From: Dipylidium caninum
Lineage: Eukaryota > Platyhelminthes > Cestoda > Cyclophyllidea > Dipylidiidae
Length of the DNA stretch: 64,000 nt
Direction: 5' to 3'
NCBI GenBank assembly: GCA_017562135.1
Contig: QEYB01000377.1
Span: 186,001-250,000 of the forward strand
Position numbers and translations under genes: made by a program. This document shows positions 1 through 13,600 of the stretch, piece by piece (the first letter of the stretch is position 1; each line of letters starts with the position of its first letter). The notes under the pieces were generated by a model. That model worked only from the letters and a program-made list of their open reading frames with translations, made no database searches and was not told the origin of the DNA.

Positions 1-13
1 TCCTTTCTTTCAG

Positions 14-85
14 CCCGGAGACTAGCCAAATTGCAAATTTCGGCCTCGACCAATCCTGACACGTCCGCAAGTTCTAGCCAGCTCT
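14..85 (+). other. Possible upstream ORC1 exon at the window edge
   Basis: A pyrimidine tract ending in AG occupies the first 13 bases. It is followed by an open frame rich in Ser, Thr and Ala (RRLAKLQISASTNPDTSASS and on) up to a GT at 86. The composition resembles the disordered linker of ORC1. Its exit phase (1) does not match an acceptor at 443, which would need phase 2, so it is either joined differently or is not coding. Confidence 0.3.
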
Positions 86-458
86 GTATGCTAAATGTTT
101 TTTCTAAAACTGCTTTCAGTATTCTCAGACTGTTCTAAACCCGTCGTATACCCATGTGTAGCTGAATTAACCCATATATAATTTTTAATATTCCGTTTCC
201 AAAAGTCTACTGCGACCCACCTTATCTACAGCCTTTTATTCGCTAAATATTTTTGTAGTTCGTTGTCGAATCGACTCCGATGTGACCGGTATTCCCTTGT
301 AATACACGACCGGCTGGTCAGAGGCAGTTTCACCTGGCTAAATGACTACAATTTAAACCACTCTCTACTGCCGGACTGCAATGCTTCTTCATGACTGTGT
401 TGTGACTTTATAAACTCCATATTTCTCGAATCCTTCCCACAGGGCGTTGGTGGTTACA

Positions 459-3368
459 ATGTTGGGGAGCTTCGATAGGCAAAACATTGATTGCGAACGT
501 ACTTCTTTGTTGTTCTTAAGTTATCGTCTATTCATCTTTTTTTTGTAGTGGAAGCTGGCAGAACGTCGATGAAGAAGTCCACCCCACTCCTGGCTAGAAA
601 CACAGTCAGTAACGCTACGACATCGGCCCCTGTGACTCCACGACGCACGTGCAAAGAGCAGGCTATGATCAAAATTTTGAAATGTTTTGAACAGCTCTCT
701 ACCGATCCAAATAAAGGCCACACTGTGGTTTATGGAGCACGTAGGCACACAGAAAGGAGTAAGTTGATGATTTCTGTCAATATTTACTCAGACTTTGCGG
801 CAATTTAGCGTAAATTCCGCGTAGTATTTTCTGTTGAGAGATCTGTGCCTGTATCACATGTTGATTGAGTATTAATGTGATTAGGTGGATCTAGTAACGC
901 AAAACTCTTGTACACTTACATGTACGGGGTTATGTTGAAACATCTCTAAGCTAAGGGAGTTGCGCTTTCTACCTCAAAACGCCTAATAGGACCGCTGATT
1001 ATACGGGGATTTTTAATGACAGACCTAGCTTCTACTTCCAGCCTGTTCGACCTCGCTGTCTCGCAGAAAGAATCCCAAAACTCTCTCCTCCGATGAATCC
1101 TCTTCTTCCCCTCTTGAGAGTGATTCATCCTTCGAGGAATTTGTCTCCGAAGAAACAACCTCCTCCGACGAGAACCTCACATTTTCTAGTGCTTCCACAG
1201 ACGAATCCGACCATGTCCGGTCACGCTCGTCCAAGGTGCGACGGAGAACAACGAAGAGGAAGGTAACTCAAATAGGCATTTTCTCTGAATTCGAACATGA
1301 GTTGGATTTACCTTTAGGCGTAATATTTAGAACAAGTTCGTTTTTATTTGCAGACGCATTTTGTCGACCAAGTCCTCGTGCCCCGTCGTACCATTGGCAA
1401 AATCGACCGCCAAACATTGAATGCCAAGTACACTATCCCCACCTTCGCTTATTCCTCGCCTCCGCTCTTCTGGGAGGCCAATGTTTGCCCTACGTTTGAT
1501 TTGTTTTGTAGACTTCAAGCCTCCCACCTCTCCATCGACTCGTTGCCCTGTCGTGAGCGGGAGTTCGACGCAATCTTCGAATTTCTCTTCGAACATCTTC
1601 AAAATCGCATTGGAGGGTAATATTGCCTTGCCACTGTTGCTTGTTATTTCGTTACTGTAATCTTACTTTTGGGGTAATCTGTTTGCCTACCGGCCAATAG
1701 TTTTGCTATAACCTATCTTTCCTAATTTTTTGTCATACGCAATGGCGATTTGCGTCGAAGGTTGTTCCCCTTTGAGGTATTTTTCTATGGTATGCTAAAG
1801 ACAGAGTTGGATGTTTTGATCTGTTTCCATCACTACTGAGCTCTCAGTCCGCAGAAATACGTTGCGGCGGTCGGAAGACGGTAGCCCTGACAATGAGATG
1901 CATGTTAACCCTTGTCAGTTAGTGGCGAAAATGGGTTTTGTACCTTTATTCATTTCCCTTTCTCACGTTTTTCTGCCCACAGATGCCTCTATATCTCCGG
2001 AGTACCTGGGACAGGAAAGACGGCGACTGTCATGGCAGTCGTGAAGAACATGACCGAGTGTATGAATGTCGGCGGCGGCGACGACGAAGGCGGCGTTATT
2101 CCATCCTTCACCTTTGTGACGGTCAATGGGATGCAGGTGTCGGAGCCTCGCCAACTCTACGTCCGACTCTATGAGGTTAGCCTTCTTGAAATCTTAACAG
2201 CAGGTAGCTTGGCACATTGTTATTATCCTTTCTTGTGGATTTTGTCAGCGTCGTTTCCATTTATGTTGTCAGTTCTATAAATTGCTGTGCTTTGATCGTG
2301 GTGACTATGACGACATTAAAGTAGAACCTCAGGTGCAGGTGGTCTTTGGATATTCCTATATTTTAGGCTCTTACGGGAATCAAAGTCTCCGTTCAGAAGG
2401 CGATTTCTCTATTAGAGGCTGAGTTCTGCTCGCCACCACGTACCAAATGCGGCCCCGCCGTCCCTGCTTGTATTTTATTCCTCGACGAGTTGGATTTATT
2501 GTGCTCACGGCGTCAAGACGTCCTCTATGCTCTCTTCGACTGGACTTGCCGGACTGCGGTCGGCCGACGTCCCTTGATTGTTCTGGCAGTAGCTAACACC
2601 ATGGATCTGCCTGAGCGGGTATTGCACCATCGTGTTGCCAGTCGTCTGGGTCTAAATCGGTTGGCTTTCACTCCGTATTCGCACGAACAACTCGCTTCCA
2701 TTGTCACCGCCCAACTTGGGACGGAGCTCAGCACCTCCTTTGATGTGCGTCCCACTTAAATCCTACCCTTTTTTGACATGTTTATCTGGAGCCTTAGTGA
2801 CAATGTTTGTGGTAAAACCTCCAGCCCAAAGCGATTGAGCTAGTTACCCGCAAAGTCGCAGCAGTATCAGGCGATGCTCGTCGAGCACTCGACATTTGCC
2901 GTCGTGCAGCGGAGTTGTCACAAGCGGAGGGAGACCATGGGATCATCTTAACGATGCAACATGTGAACGCGGCTCTTCGCGAGATGTTCACCTCGCCGGT
3001 CCTCACCGCCCTTCGATGCGTATCCCACTACGAGAGACTGCTGTTGCGTGCACTTGTGGCTGAGGTGGCATCCCGTGGCGTCGAGGAGGTCCGACTTATT
3101 CACTGCTTGCAACAACTTTACGCACTCTGTATTCTCGAAGGTGGGTGCCCTGTTAGCTTTAATTATGCCCTCTAGCTGTGCACAACTTTCCGACACTTTC
3201 GCTTTCACAGGTGTACCTCCACCGACAGACACGGAGGTGTTTGGAATGTGTGCTGCTCTTGGCGCATACAAGTTGATTCTGACGGAGCCCTCACGAAAGG
3301 ACACGAACATGCTCCTACGACTCAATTGCACTCAGTCTGATGTCCTCTTCGCTCTCAAAGCCGCCTGA
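459..3368 (+). CDS. ORC1: Origin recognition complex subunit 1 (AAA+ ATPase)
   Basis: ORC1 is the ATP-binding motor subunit of the origin recognition complex, which loads the MCM helicase in the nucleus. Proposed exons: 459-498, 549-758, 1042-1262, 1354-1616, 1983-2175, 2367-2744, 2825-3140, 3211-3368. Phases agree throughout and the total is 592 codons plus stop. Visible blocks in order: a Ser/Glu-rich disordered stretch (exon 1042-1262), the ORC1 signature LPCRE-REF, Walker A GVPGTGKT (split after 1616), Walker B ILFLDELDLL, NTMDLPER, SRLGL, sensor-2 region SGDARRALDICRRA, and a C-terminal winged-helix end with LTEPSRKD. No BAH domain is seen in this model; vertebrate ORC1 carries one at the N-terminus. 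An open segment at 14-85 behind a good acceptor could be an upstream exon, but its phase does not join the 443/459 exon cleanly, so the true start may lie left of the window. Identity is firm; the start is not. Confidence 0.93.
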
Positions 3369-4205
3369 AGACGACATTGACGGTGGCGTTTACTTGCACT
3401 TGTATGCAGAAATCACCTATTTTTATAAGAACTACTCCAGCATAAATAGCCTTTTCTCATACGCCTTATCTTCATTTCCATGACTCGGCCAACCTGAAAT
3501 TGGTTAGGCATGGAGACAATGATCATTCACACCACTTAGGGGACCCGCTAGGACACCAGTTGGGAAGGTGAGGTCGGACCTACCGAAAGCAATCTAACGA
3601 ATGATCGTCTGCGGCATTGGATTCGCTCCTCTCCATGGACCATCGCGGATCTCTAAACGTTTGCCGCCTGATGTTGGCCCGTGTCATTCATCTGAGAGTA
3701 ATTCCAACGCGGATGGATCGACCATCGTTAGTCTGTTTTACGTTCCGCCTCATACTCCTCTGAAATAGTGTTGAGTGAAAAACGGAAGTTTACAGCGACT
3801 TCTCATTTTTGTACGACGCTTGCCATCCAATTCTGCGAGTGCGCATAACTCGGTGGTCCCAGACTGACATGAGCTCACGCTACACACACACATCGCCAGT
3901 CATCCCGGGAAGCGGATGTCCATACAAATCTAGGCGATTAGGTAATCAAAAGCAGTGGTAGTAGGCAGCACACGAAAGGTTCTTTTACATTTTTTTTACG
4001 TTTTTTTTACGACGCCCCGTCGTTAACCGGTCCGGTAGAGTGCGCGGCACTGCCATCACCAACCACGACTCAAAAGAGCACCGGATGAGAAATTTTACTA
4101 AACTATTGGCCAGATTTTATAAATACCAGATTTATTCCATCGGAGGGGCGGGATACCTGGGGATGCCGAGTAGCTAGAATTAGTAAAACGCCGGCGGGAT
4201 CGATC
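3369..4205. other. Convergent intergenic region between ORC1 and the MTCH-like gene
   Basis: These 837 bases lie between the stop of ORC1 (plus) and the stop of the MTCH-like gene (minus), so they hold both 3' ends. I see T-runs near 3990-4010 but no clear canonical AATAAA on the plus strand close to 3368. No open frame resembles a protein. Confidence 0.6.
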
Positions 4206-7040
4206 TCACAGGGGGCCCGACGCATACCGGAAGAAAAGTGAGGCTCCCCGAATGAGTGCGTTCTGAAAGTCAAAGGAGAATTCGGTAAGCCTCGGCCATT
4301 ACCATTAAGGAGACGATGACAAGGTAAACGGTGTTTTACCCTTCTGGAGAGGTAATTGTAACAGTCCAGACTGTTCTTGAAAGGCACCTCGAGAGACAGC
4401 CTGCATTGTAAACAAACAAGGGGTTAGAGGTGGTGAGAAAAAAACAGGAAGAGTGATAGCATCTCACGTACCTAGAACCACTGACAGCCATTACGGTTGA
4501 TGTGACAGTCAGGCGATGTGTGCACGAGGACACCAAGAGCTACACAAAACATACGCCAATCATCGTTACTTAAACACTAGCAATAGAAAATATTTCTTAC
4601 ACTTAAGTAGAGTATGACGAGCAAGATTTTTACGGCAGTATTAGTGATGCAGCAGTTGCACTGAATAGAAAGGAAGAAGGGAAAGGCCATGGGACTCACA
4701 CTAGCCACGTAAGGCGTCTGCGATTTGAATGTAGGATCTGTGCCTTCGGGCAAGAGCCACCTGTTCACAATGTAAGCCAGACCGGCAGTCAGCCATACAG
4801 TGATCACTTCGCCCAGGAGTCGTGGAATGAGACCCCTAGACGTAGCATAAAAAAGGACATGCGGTAGAATTTCTCCCAGTCGTTCTAGGTCAGCAAAGAT
4901 GACAATCGCGATTGATCCATTTCTCGACTAAGAGTTCAAAAGATAATTCGTTGAAATCATGCTGTCATTGTGAGAAACACCCTCTTACTGAACTGAAGAA
5001 AAAGAAACACATATGTGTGTGTGTAGGTAGTTGGAATACAAAGTAGTGGCTTATTCCTGTTGTAATCCATCCTTGGAGAAGACAATAATGATTCCACATG
5101 CAAGAAAATGTCAAGGTAACGATTTCAAAAGGAAAATAAAAATTGCGGAAGCAGGTTAGGCGATAAGTGAGACAGCTTAACTCGCACAGCTTTTATACAC
5201 CTGCACAATGCAATATCATTTGTTGACATGGTGATACCAGCCAAAACCTACAACCGACTATCCAGTTCCGGTAACTCAGAGGAAACAAAGAGTACAGAAA
5301 CTTGATCGTCTCAAAAGCGGTGAAAAATAAGCCCCAATTAATAGCGACTCCTATTAAAAAACATCGGGTATAGACGAAAACTCCAGAGGCGTACGAAAAT
5401 GTTTGCACGAAGAACTACCTCCAGTCATCATTGTACAGGCCTAATTCGGCGAAACTCTGGACCACATATGATAATGTCGCCAGTGATTCGAGAATGCATT
5501 TGGATGAATGACTCATAGACAGGTATGTAATGGCAAGTCCGAATAGAGAAAAGACTGTATCACATACATTTCTAGCACCGAAGTCAACCTAGACGGGAGG
5601 CCGAGCCGTTTTCATACCACTCAAAACAAGCCAATTAGCTGCTGAAATTTCACAAACCGTACCATAAACTCGGATGGAATTCTGGCGTTTTTCAAAGGAG
5701 AGAGGGCTCCTCTTCCGTAAAAGAAAGGCAACTTTTAGCCATATTGCATCATATTACTCGTCTTAACCGTGCCATGCTATTGCCACGTAACATTCGGTAT
5801 GAGAATATGGCTTGAGAAAATGGTCGATAAATAAAGATAGTACAATCTCTCAAAATAGGATAACCACAGCTAAGAAACTTCTCCAACAATAGGGTTAAAA
5901 TAATTAAGAAATAAAAAGTGATAGGTGCCAAGGAAAGAGCACGTTTTATAAATTCGATGTACGAAGGAGGTTGAGAATTTAAATTTCCTCAATTTTCAAT
6001 TTACCTCAAGAGTCCAGGTAGACCCTCGTTGATATTAATCTCCACAAAGGCCTTCACGATGTTACTGTAAATATTCTCGTTGCCAACTAGCTCAGCAATT
6101 TGTCGAATCATGATGACTGCAGCGGGAAAAAAGAGGATTTGGAAGGAGGATGTTATACTAACCTTGTAGCGGATAGCTCACTATGAGACCAAGACATCGA
6201 CCGGCAGTTAATTTGCAGGTCTACAAGGATTAAGAGTGAATTCAACAAGCTGGTGAATGCTGCAACCAAATACATTTCCTAGGGAAGAAAGGAATGGTAG
6301 GTGATAACTTTTCTGACCAAAATTTATGCAAATATAACAAACAAGAACCCGGTTATCAATGCGTTTTCAACAAAGCACCGATTTTGTTTGCAAAGCGTGA
6401 TATTAAAGGGAGAAATTCGAAACGTACTTCCTGAACAAAGACCTCAAAGCCTTGCTCCGTCTCGATTATAGACTTTTTGTAAATGTATCCCGTAACGTGC
6501 TCCTGGAAGACAGTAAGGTTGTATTCAAAAACAGAGAAATATCGAGAACTAATATTCTGAATATCGCCGATGATAATGGTGAGGAATATGGTGAAACCAA
6601 AAAATCAAATTCGAGGAAACTTAGTGAGGGGTTTATAAAACTCACACGTAGATACTTTTCGCACACAGTAACCTTAATGGCGGAGCCGATGACAGACGCC
6701 GGAAGGCCCACGGTGAACACTGAAGCGAGGCCGACGTCTTCGCGCAAATGTCCAACTGAGGGAGAAAATAGAAAAATTTTTAGAACCTACGGTAGTTGAA
6801 CACGTTTGGATACATGTACCGTTGCAATCCCAACAAGTTTCTGCCGAGGGTAGGTGGCTCGTATTCGTGTCCCAGCTGACAAAATGGAGCGATCATATAG
6901 AAAATTGCGCCTACCATCATCAGAGTCCGCGCAACCACGAACGGATGGCAGAGAGTGGAGATAGCTGTGGGAATTACGTAGTCATAGCAGAATTTGTGGG
7001 GGAACCGCCGGAAATCGCGCGACCTGATTCCATGACGGGC
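4206..7040 (-). CDS. Mitochondrial carrier homologue, MTCH1/MTCH2-like
   Basis: MTCH proteins are divergent SLC25 members of the mitochondrial outer membrane; MTCH2 acts as an insertase for tail-anchored proteins. Exons on the minus strand: (start unresolved, open from 7040)-6915, 6875-6791, 6755-6646, 6502-6428, 6220-6163, 6116-6005, 4835-4700, 4539-4472, 4400-4340, 4262-4206. All internal phases agree. Family blocks seen: LCHPFVVARTLMMLGHEYEP then PPTLGRN (first repeat), LIVSYPLQVIMIRQIAELVG, VKAFVEININEGLPGLLRGL, IPRLLGEVITVWLTAGLAYI, VPFKNSLDCYNYL, and the C-terminal ALIRGASLFFRYASGPL before TGA. The last block matches the RGNSLFFRK end typical of MTCH2. Introns include 39- and 35-base examples at the 5' end and one of 1,169 bases. 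The initiator Met is in an unidentified upstream exon, because the frame is closed by a stop at 7041-7043. MTCH1 and MTCH2 cannot be told apart here. Confidence 0.88.
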
Positions 7041-7269
7041 TTAGCTTGCAAACTTTGTGGGCCTTAATGCACACCATGGACGAATCATCCGTAAGGGACA
7101 AGATTTTTTATAGTATTGGAAAAAGCATTAGAAAACGCTTCAAATATATAGCTAAACAAAATTCCATTTAAATAATCGTGTTGGCCTTGATTGTGATTAT
7201 TGAGATGTCTGTTGTTATCTAATCTTCCTCCCCCTTTAAATTCACATTACCTAAATTTTGACCCTTCAG

Positions 7270-7523
7270 AAGAACTGTTGCAGACTTCAAATTTTTCCAT
7301 AGACCGGCACCTGGATTCTTATGACAAGTGTCTCACCTTCTTGGCAATGCAACCAACGCCCCCAATTCTTTCTCGTCAATCGCGTAACCGCCACCATTCC
7401 TCTCGCACACAACTAAATTGTGCAATCCCTGATTATATGCCCATGTCATATACCACCCCCGGCCGTCGTCGACCCACCAAAAAATCTAGCGCCGCAGCCG
7501 CCGCCCGGAGCGCATCCAACTAA
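7270..7523 (+). other. Candidate plus-strand exon between MICU1 and the MTCH-like gene
   Basis: A good acceptor (pyrimidine tract then CAG at 7267-7269) opens an uninterrupted frame ending at TAA 7521-7523. The frame reads like protein: EELLQTSNFSIDRHLDSYDK early, then a basic, Ser/Ala-rich tail with GRRRPTKKSS and five alanines. It is antisense to the 5' region of the MTCH-like gene. No upstream exon or family match was found. It could be the last exon of an overlapping gene or a chance open frame. Confidence 0.3.
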
Positions 7524-7685
7524 CACATCCTACACGAGGAAAACCGCAAAACCAGGTTCAGAAAAGTCTTTCGCATAGCATTTAATTTGACAATCGCCTT
7601 TGCTGTCTAAGAAATACATAGTTGCGCTTTAATCAGTGCATGCATCACAAATTTACAGTTTAACCGCCGTTGACCATGAGATTCC

Positions 7686-10600
7686 TCATTCCAGACGCTG
7701 ACGGATTTCGCGCTGCATGCAGTAGAAGATAGCGTTAATGAAGCGAATGAATCCCGTGTCCATGGGTTTGTCTAAACCCCGAAAGAGACGGTTCTTCATC
7801 ACATGAACGAACTCCTTGTAGCTCAGTTGGCCATCATCTGAAGAGATGTAAAAACACATTTTAGTCCAACTTTGTTACACTACTTCCTAATATAAAAGGT
7901 GGCGAGGACCAACAAGTCAGACTTTGAATGTCATAACTCAGATTTCTTTGTATTTATACTTACCGCATGTTGGAAAACACATATACTCCAACCTTGTACC
8001 TCGCGATACATTATACGCCCACACTAAGAATAAGATGACTACATAATCTTTTTTGAAAAAAGAACTATTGACAAAGCGTTAATCCTAACGAAGCCCTGGC
8101 GTTGACGTTAATCAAACATCGTTTGCCTATGCCACGACTTGAACAGTCGTAGTTTCCTCTTTTGGGGACGATGAGGATGACTGGAATATGAGTTACTTCG
8201 AAGCCCAGTGCAAAGAAAGACCGAATGCGTAAGCGGATGAAGAGCAGATTTTACTCCTACAGTCCAATAAAGTAAAGCGTCAATTTTCCCAGACAAACGA
8301 CTATTTTGCGTGATTAAAAGAAGGTAACGGGTAGGAAAACATCCTTCTCGAGTAACGGAACACAACGCTTATAAAAAATAAGCCTCCTTCTGAACTCACT
8401 TTTGTCCGAACATAGTTAGATACATCAGGATTGAGGTACAAAGTAAGAAACTACACTAACCACTGATTAGTATACTCAGACTGCCATTATCCCTTGGCAG
8501 GAAAGTGCCAGGATGTGGAATTGTACAACAAGCGCAGTTTCTTCAGCGGAGGAAAGTATGACCGGCCAAAAATAATGTATTACAAACCATTTTCATCGAA
8601 GAGGGTGAAAACGACGTCCACGAGGTGAGGTGTCAGCTTAACGTTGGCCACCGCCTTTGCCATGTGCATGAAGGTGGGGGGGATCAACAGCAGCCCCGGC
8701 AAGGGTATGGAAGGTCAGTGCCGTGTCCAATTCCGAGACGGAGCGCAAGAGATGAGTGAAATCGAGAAATTCTTGATACGTGATGCCCTAATAAAACAGG
8801 ATACAGATGTCGATGGACAAGGGAAACCATTCGACATATTCGACCGGTCTTCTCCACAGATCAACATAGTTCCATTCTCTGTCCACCCACGTACTATTCT
8901 TCCAGTTACTCGTTTATTTAACCGTTTTTTAAGGCCTATTTAGTTTATTTCTTTGATTTCCCGAGATAATCATGCTAGATTAGTAAGCAATACCGTCATG
9001 AGTATCTAGAGGTGATCAAATGGCCAGCGTGCACAGAGGAAAAACGAATCCTCGAGACAGAAAATTAAAAAATGAATCAAGACTTAAAACCGTGATAACT
9101 CGGGCAAGCAGGTCACAATCTTACAATTAATTTGTGGATATAGTAGCAAGTCCAGCTGCATGCCGATTTGGCATGTGAATGTGAACCCAGATTCACCATC
9201 TGGAAAACTCGGTGTAATTAAGCGTGGATACCTAGCCACTTTCACTATGATACTTACAACTGTTGCGCTGAAATTTTACGACTGACATCATAACTCAAAT
9301 GGAAGCACAAAATATAAGAACAACCAACTAATAACGAATGAATGTCAGATTAAAGGTACCATATATCACCATTCAAACGCACCATAGAGACTTCATCTTC
9401 GTCTTCAGGAAACTTCTTCTTCACCCGTCGCAGCATGAGACGCCGCTTGTTCTCCGAGAAGCCCGCGTAAGTGAGCAGCGATTTAGCGAACGATTGTTCT
9501 GTGATTCGTCCATTATGCGGCTCGTAACGCTCAAACTAAGCCAAGGGGTCAAAAGAGGGCAGAGGCGGTTTCATCCTCCAGTGAAATAACACGAATAATG
9601 GCAAAAGTGCTGTACACACTGTGCGACGCAACTAATATTAAGACAACCAAGAGTAAATCATAAGGCGGAAATGATGAGAAATGAAAAGACATTTTAACAT
9701 AATCGGGGGAAATAAGGGAAAACGAAGGCGAGACATGTACTAACACCCTAAAAAAAGTGCTTTGTGAAGATAAAGAAACATTGAGAGTTCCACGTTGTTA
9801 CGCAGAAGTCAAGACTCGATTTTTGAATTGCAAAAGTTAATTACCAGCAGTCTTCCTCAAGCCTTACTATGGATGAGGAATGAAAACGGCTTGAGAATAA
9901 GAAAATACTGATATAAGTCACCATTCTTTTGATAAATAGCCCATCAAGACTCGATTTATGCACTCACAAGGTCCGCTAGGACTCTCAACTCTTTCTAATG
10001 TTTAATAACGACAGCCGTGAAGGAAACAAAGCGAAGTGCAAGTTTGCAACTGAGGATTTATGGGCAGCTGAGGCCAATACGCTGAAGCAGAGGACCAGTA
10101 TAGAGCGGCCACTTTGTCGGGTCACGAACGTACATATACTTAAGCGAGTACCTCGCTTCAGCCACAAAAATGAACTTATGGAAAAAAAATATATGAGTTT
10201 GCTCAATCGGTTTGTCGGGGGCCGAAACTGGCAGAGTTTCGAAGGGAAAGAGGAAAGAAAGATGTGAATTTTTGCTAGTTTCGTGTCCGTTATCACCACC
10301 ACTTGACATGTCGATGTCCTCACATTTACCATGAATTCTACCAACAAATACAATGAAATTTATCCTTCATTAAGGCCTTTTTGACCCAAAAACAAATGAC
10401 ATCTCGTTAACCTGCCTGACGGTGGAATTAGCAGAATCGACACGAGGGACAGATTAAAGAGAAGTAGTTAACTAAGTGATACGTGACATAGCTGTAATCT
10501 GACCAGGTTCTCTGAGATCGGAGGGTTAAAATCTATCGCTCAAAAAAGGAAGTGAGGAACCACAGAGATGGCGAACTCACCTCCAATTGCGTAATTTCCT

Positions 10601-13600
10601 CCTGCAATCTGGACTGGAATTCCAAGAACTTGGAGATCTTCAGCTTCTCCTTCCCATCCTCTCCAAAAAAGTAGCTGTGTAAAGCACTCTGACTAACCGA
10701 TTTCAGAGTGCTTCCCGTGGTCGAATGGTCTCGATGGCGCTGACCCATAGCAGTGGTATCGAGGATGACACCACGGACCTAATAGTTACAATCAAAAAAG
10801 TACACACATAACGCTGCTATTCGCGTGCATGCATGAGTGTGTGTGTGTTTGCAAATAAATGAGCTAATGAAAGGTAGCCAGTTCCCTATTGACTTCCAAA
10901 CACTTCATCACCAGTCTTTATAACATTACCAACAGATCAAGGGAAGAAAGTTCTGGCAAAATCCGAAATTTCCAACTTCCAGTTGTAACCAAAGCAAACT
11001 GTGGCGTAGAGTTGGCAGAAGGTGAAACCTTGTTACCGCTGCCTCTGTGTATTTTTACTCGAATTTTTCATCCAGCCGCTGTCTCAATTCTGGGATTTTG
11101 ACATGCCGATCCACGCTCACGTTAATAAACTCTCTTGCAGTTTGGAGGAAAACCGGTTTACATCTCCAGATTAGCTTCCCCACACTGGATGTCGATGAGT
11201 GCATCAACTCGGTACCTAAAAGCTCAACTCACCACATCGAATTCACTGGCATCCAATTCGCCATCTCCGTTGATATCAAACATGCGGAAGGCGATCTCGA
11301 ATTGGCGCTGCGGAGCTAAAAAAAGAGAAAAAAAAGGTGTGGCAGAATTAAACACTCACTCAAAAATGAAGCGTTTGCCAGAAATTGAAGGGGTACATAC
11401 TGGAAATTACTGTTAAAAGGAAGACGAAGTCCGTGAACGAGATGAGGGCATTGTTGCCGAGGCAATAGAAAACTGAGTCCTCGGGAATATTAAGGTGAAG
11501 TTTGTCTTTCTATTGATAAGAGATGAAGGTGTTAAATACAAGCTTAGAGCCACCGATGGAAATAATTCATAAGAAATCGTGCATCTGTCACCGGCGACCT
11601 CGGTCAGTAATGGACGAAGGTTCACAGTTTACCAGCTTCGACTGCTACTATTGGACATAAGCCTAAAAAATGACTCATGGAAGATGATCAGCCTCTTTAG
11701 AGCATATTGGTAGTCCTTTACTCCTCCACAAGTGGAACCTGATTAATTCGGACCCTCGGAGCCGGTGAGGAGACATGCTACAATTAAGTCGAATTAAATG
11801 AAAACTTTGACGAAGATGAATATACTATTTTGAAAAAAGGTCGTGATTTTTTAAACATCTGCCTGCCTAACCACCGAAGCAACATACACTCTAGACAGAG
11901 ACGTTAACCAACGGAAATTTGGCAAGGAATGGAAGTGTGGAGAGTAGACGGACGAACAGAATTAATCAATAGACGGATGAATGGTCAAGTGGTGAAAGGA
12001 TATGGAAAGTTGGATAGCCGATCGAATGGAGGAATAGTATGGGAATCAACTATCAATCACCCAAATAAATACTAAATAAAAAAATACTCGGCCTTATGCA
12101 CAAAGATATTTCCTAACCCACATGGGTTTCGTGTCAGAGAACTTCTCCTCATCCACTACGTCGAGCAATCACTTTACTTCATGGAGTTTTAACAGAGCAT
12201 AACCACTATATCAGAGAGGATCAGGCAGAATGCTGACACCTGCCCTGCTTAACTCTGAAAGTCGTCGAGACCTTCCCGAAAACCAGCTTAAGTTCTCCGC
12301 ACTAAAAGTGCTTTAGGCAAACGATTGTTCTCTGATTGGATAGTCGTCATAACCAAACGCCACGTCCACTTACTTATAATGTTATCCACAAGAATATTTA
12401 AATTATTAGTATGGTTAAAATAATGTTCACCAAACTCTGTCCGATGTTAACTCGCTCGACAAGTAGGAGTCTTTTTTAAAACAACCGCGATTGGCAAGCC
12501 GACGATCAATGACAATCCTTCATCAGTAAACTAAGGACTTAAAGTTCAAAACGTGTCAACTCTCAACCATCTAACCAGAAAGCGATAAAAATGGGAGTGG
12601 ATTGAAACCGGCCGAACTGCCTCACCTTACGATCAAACTTGATGAAGGCGTCAAGATCCAATCCATCAGGCTGTTTCACACCCGGCGTAATAGCGCGAAG
12701 GAAGTCATCTGGTGTCATGAAGACCTCCGAGGTTCCGTCCTCCTCCACACATTTCAGTGTGGCAAAGTAGCGGAAAATTTTGTCTGGCGTCGAGTAGGCT
12801 CTAATACGATCCTCATAGGCAATAAACTATGATCACCAAAAATTGGTAATTTAGTGAACTGAAAAATATCCGCGCAATTAAGGTCGCCAGGCCACAAGTA
12901 GTTTACTTATCATCACTTTGTTTCCAAAGGCTTCTACTAACTAGCCGGGGGTAAGTTTCAATTTTGTAAATGAATCCGGCCTCAGAAGCGAAAGCAAAAA
13001 TCATGGGCTGAAGTAAATTGATCCCAACAAAACAATGCATTATATAGCCGTACTTTTTATTCCGAGGGAAAGTAAACAAATACTCCACAACCTGTGTAAT
13101 TAATCTTCCGGCAATGGGTTCTTTAGTAGTAGGAATAACGAAGTTAAATGATGCATCTACTGCGCTCTATAGCCAATACGTCAGGTGACGGGATATTCAA
13201 TCTAGGGTGGGTTGAGAACTAATTGAATATGAGACAATTTAGAAGTCATATGAGTTCATCGGAAAGCAAATACACTTAAATAGCAGGCACCTTTCTTGTG
13301 CGAAACGTGTTCTTCATCTTGGTTTTCGCCTGATCATTTTCTTCGGGGTCCTCAATGTCTTTCTTCGAGTGATACACTCCTTGACATTCCACTTTGGTCA
13401 ATTTGGATTCTTTTTTATTTTTCTTGGCTGATTCATCAAGTTTGTTGTTTAGCCAAGAAAATCTGAAGCAAATTAATCCCAGTGGAAAGTTAGCTCTTAC
13501 TTATCAAAGTACGCTAAATAGATGCCGCCCGCGCAGAATAAACTGAGAAATAAGTAAAATTTGCCTATTTTCTGTGGGTATGCATTCAGAAAATGGTTGT

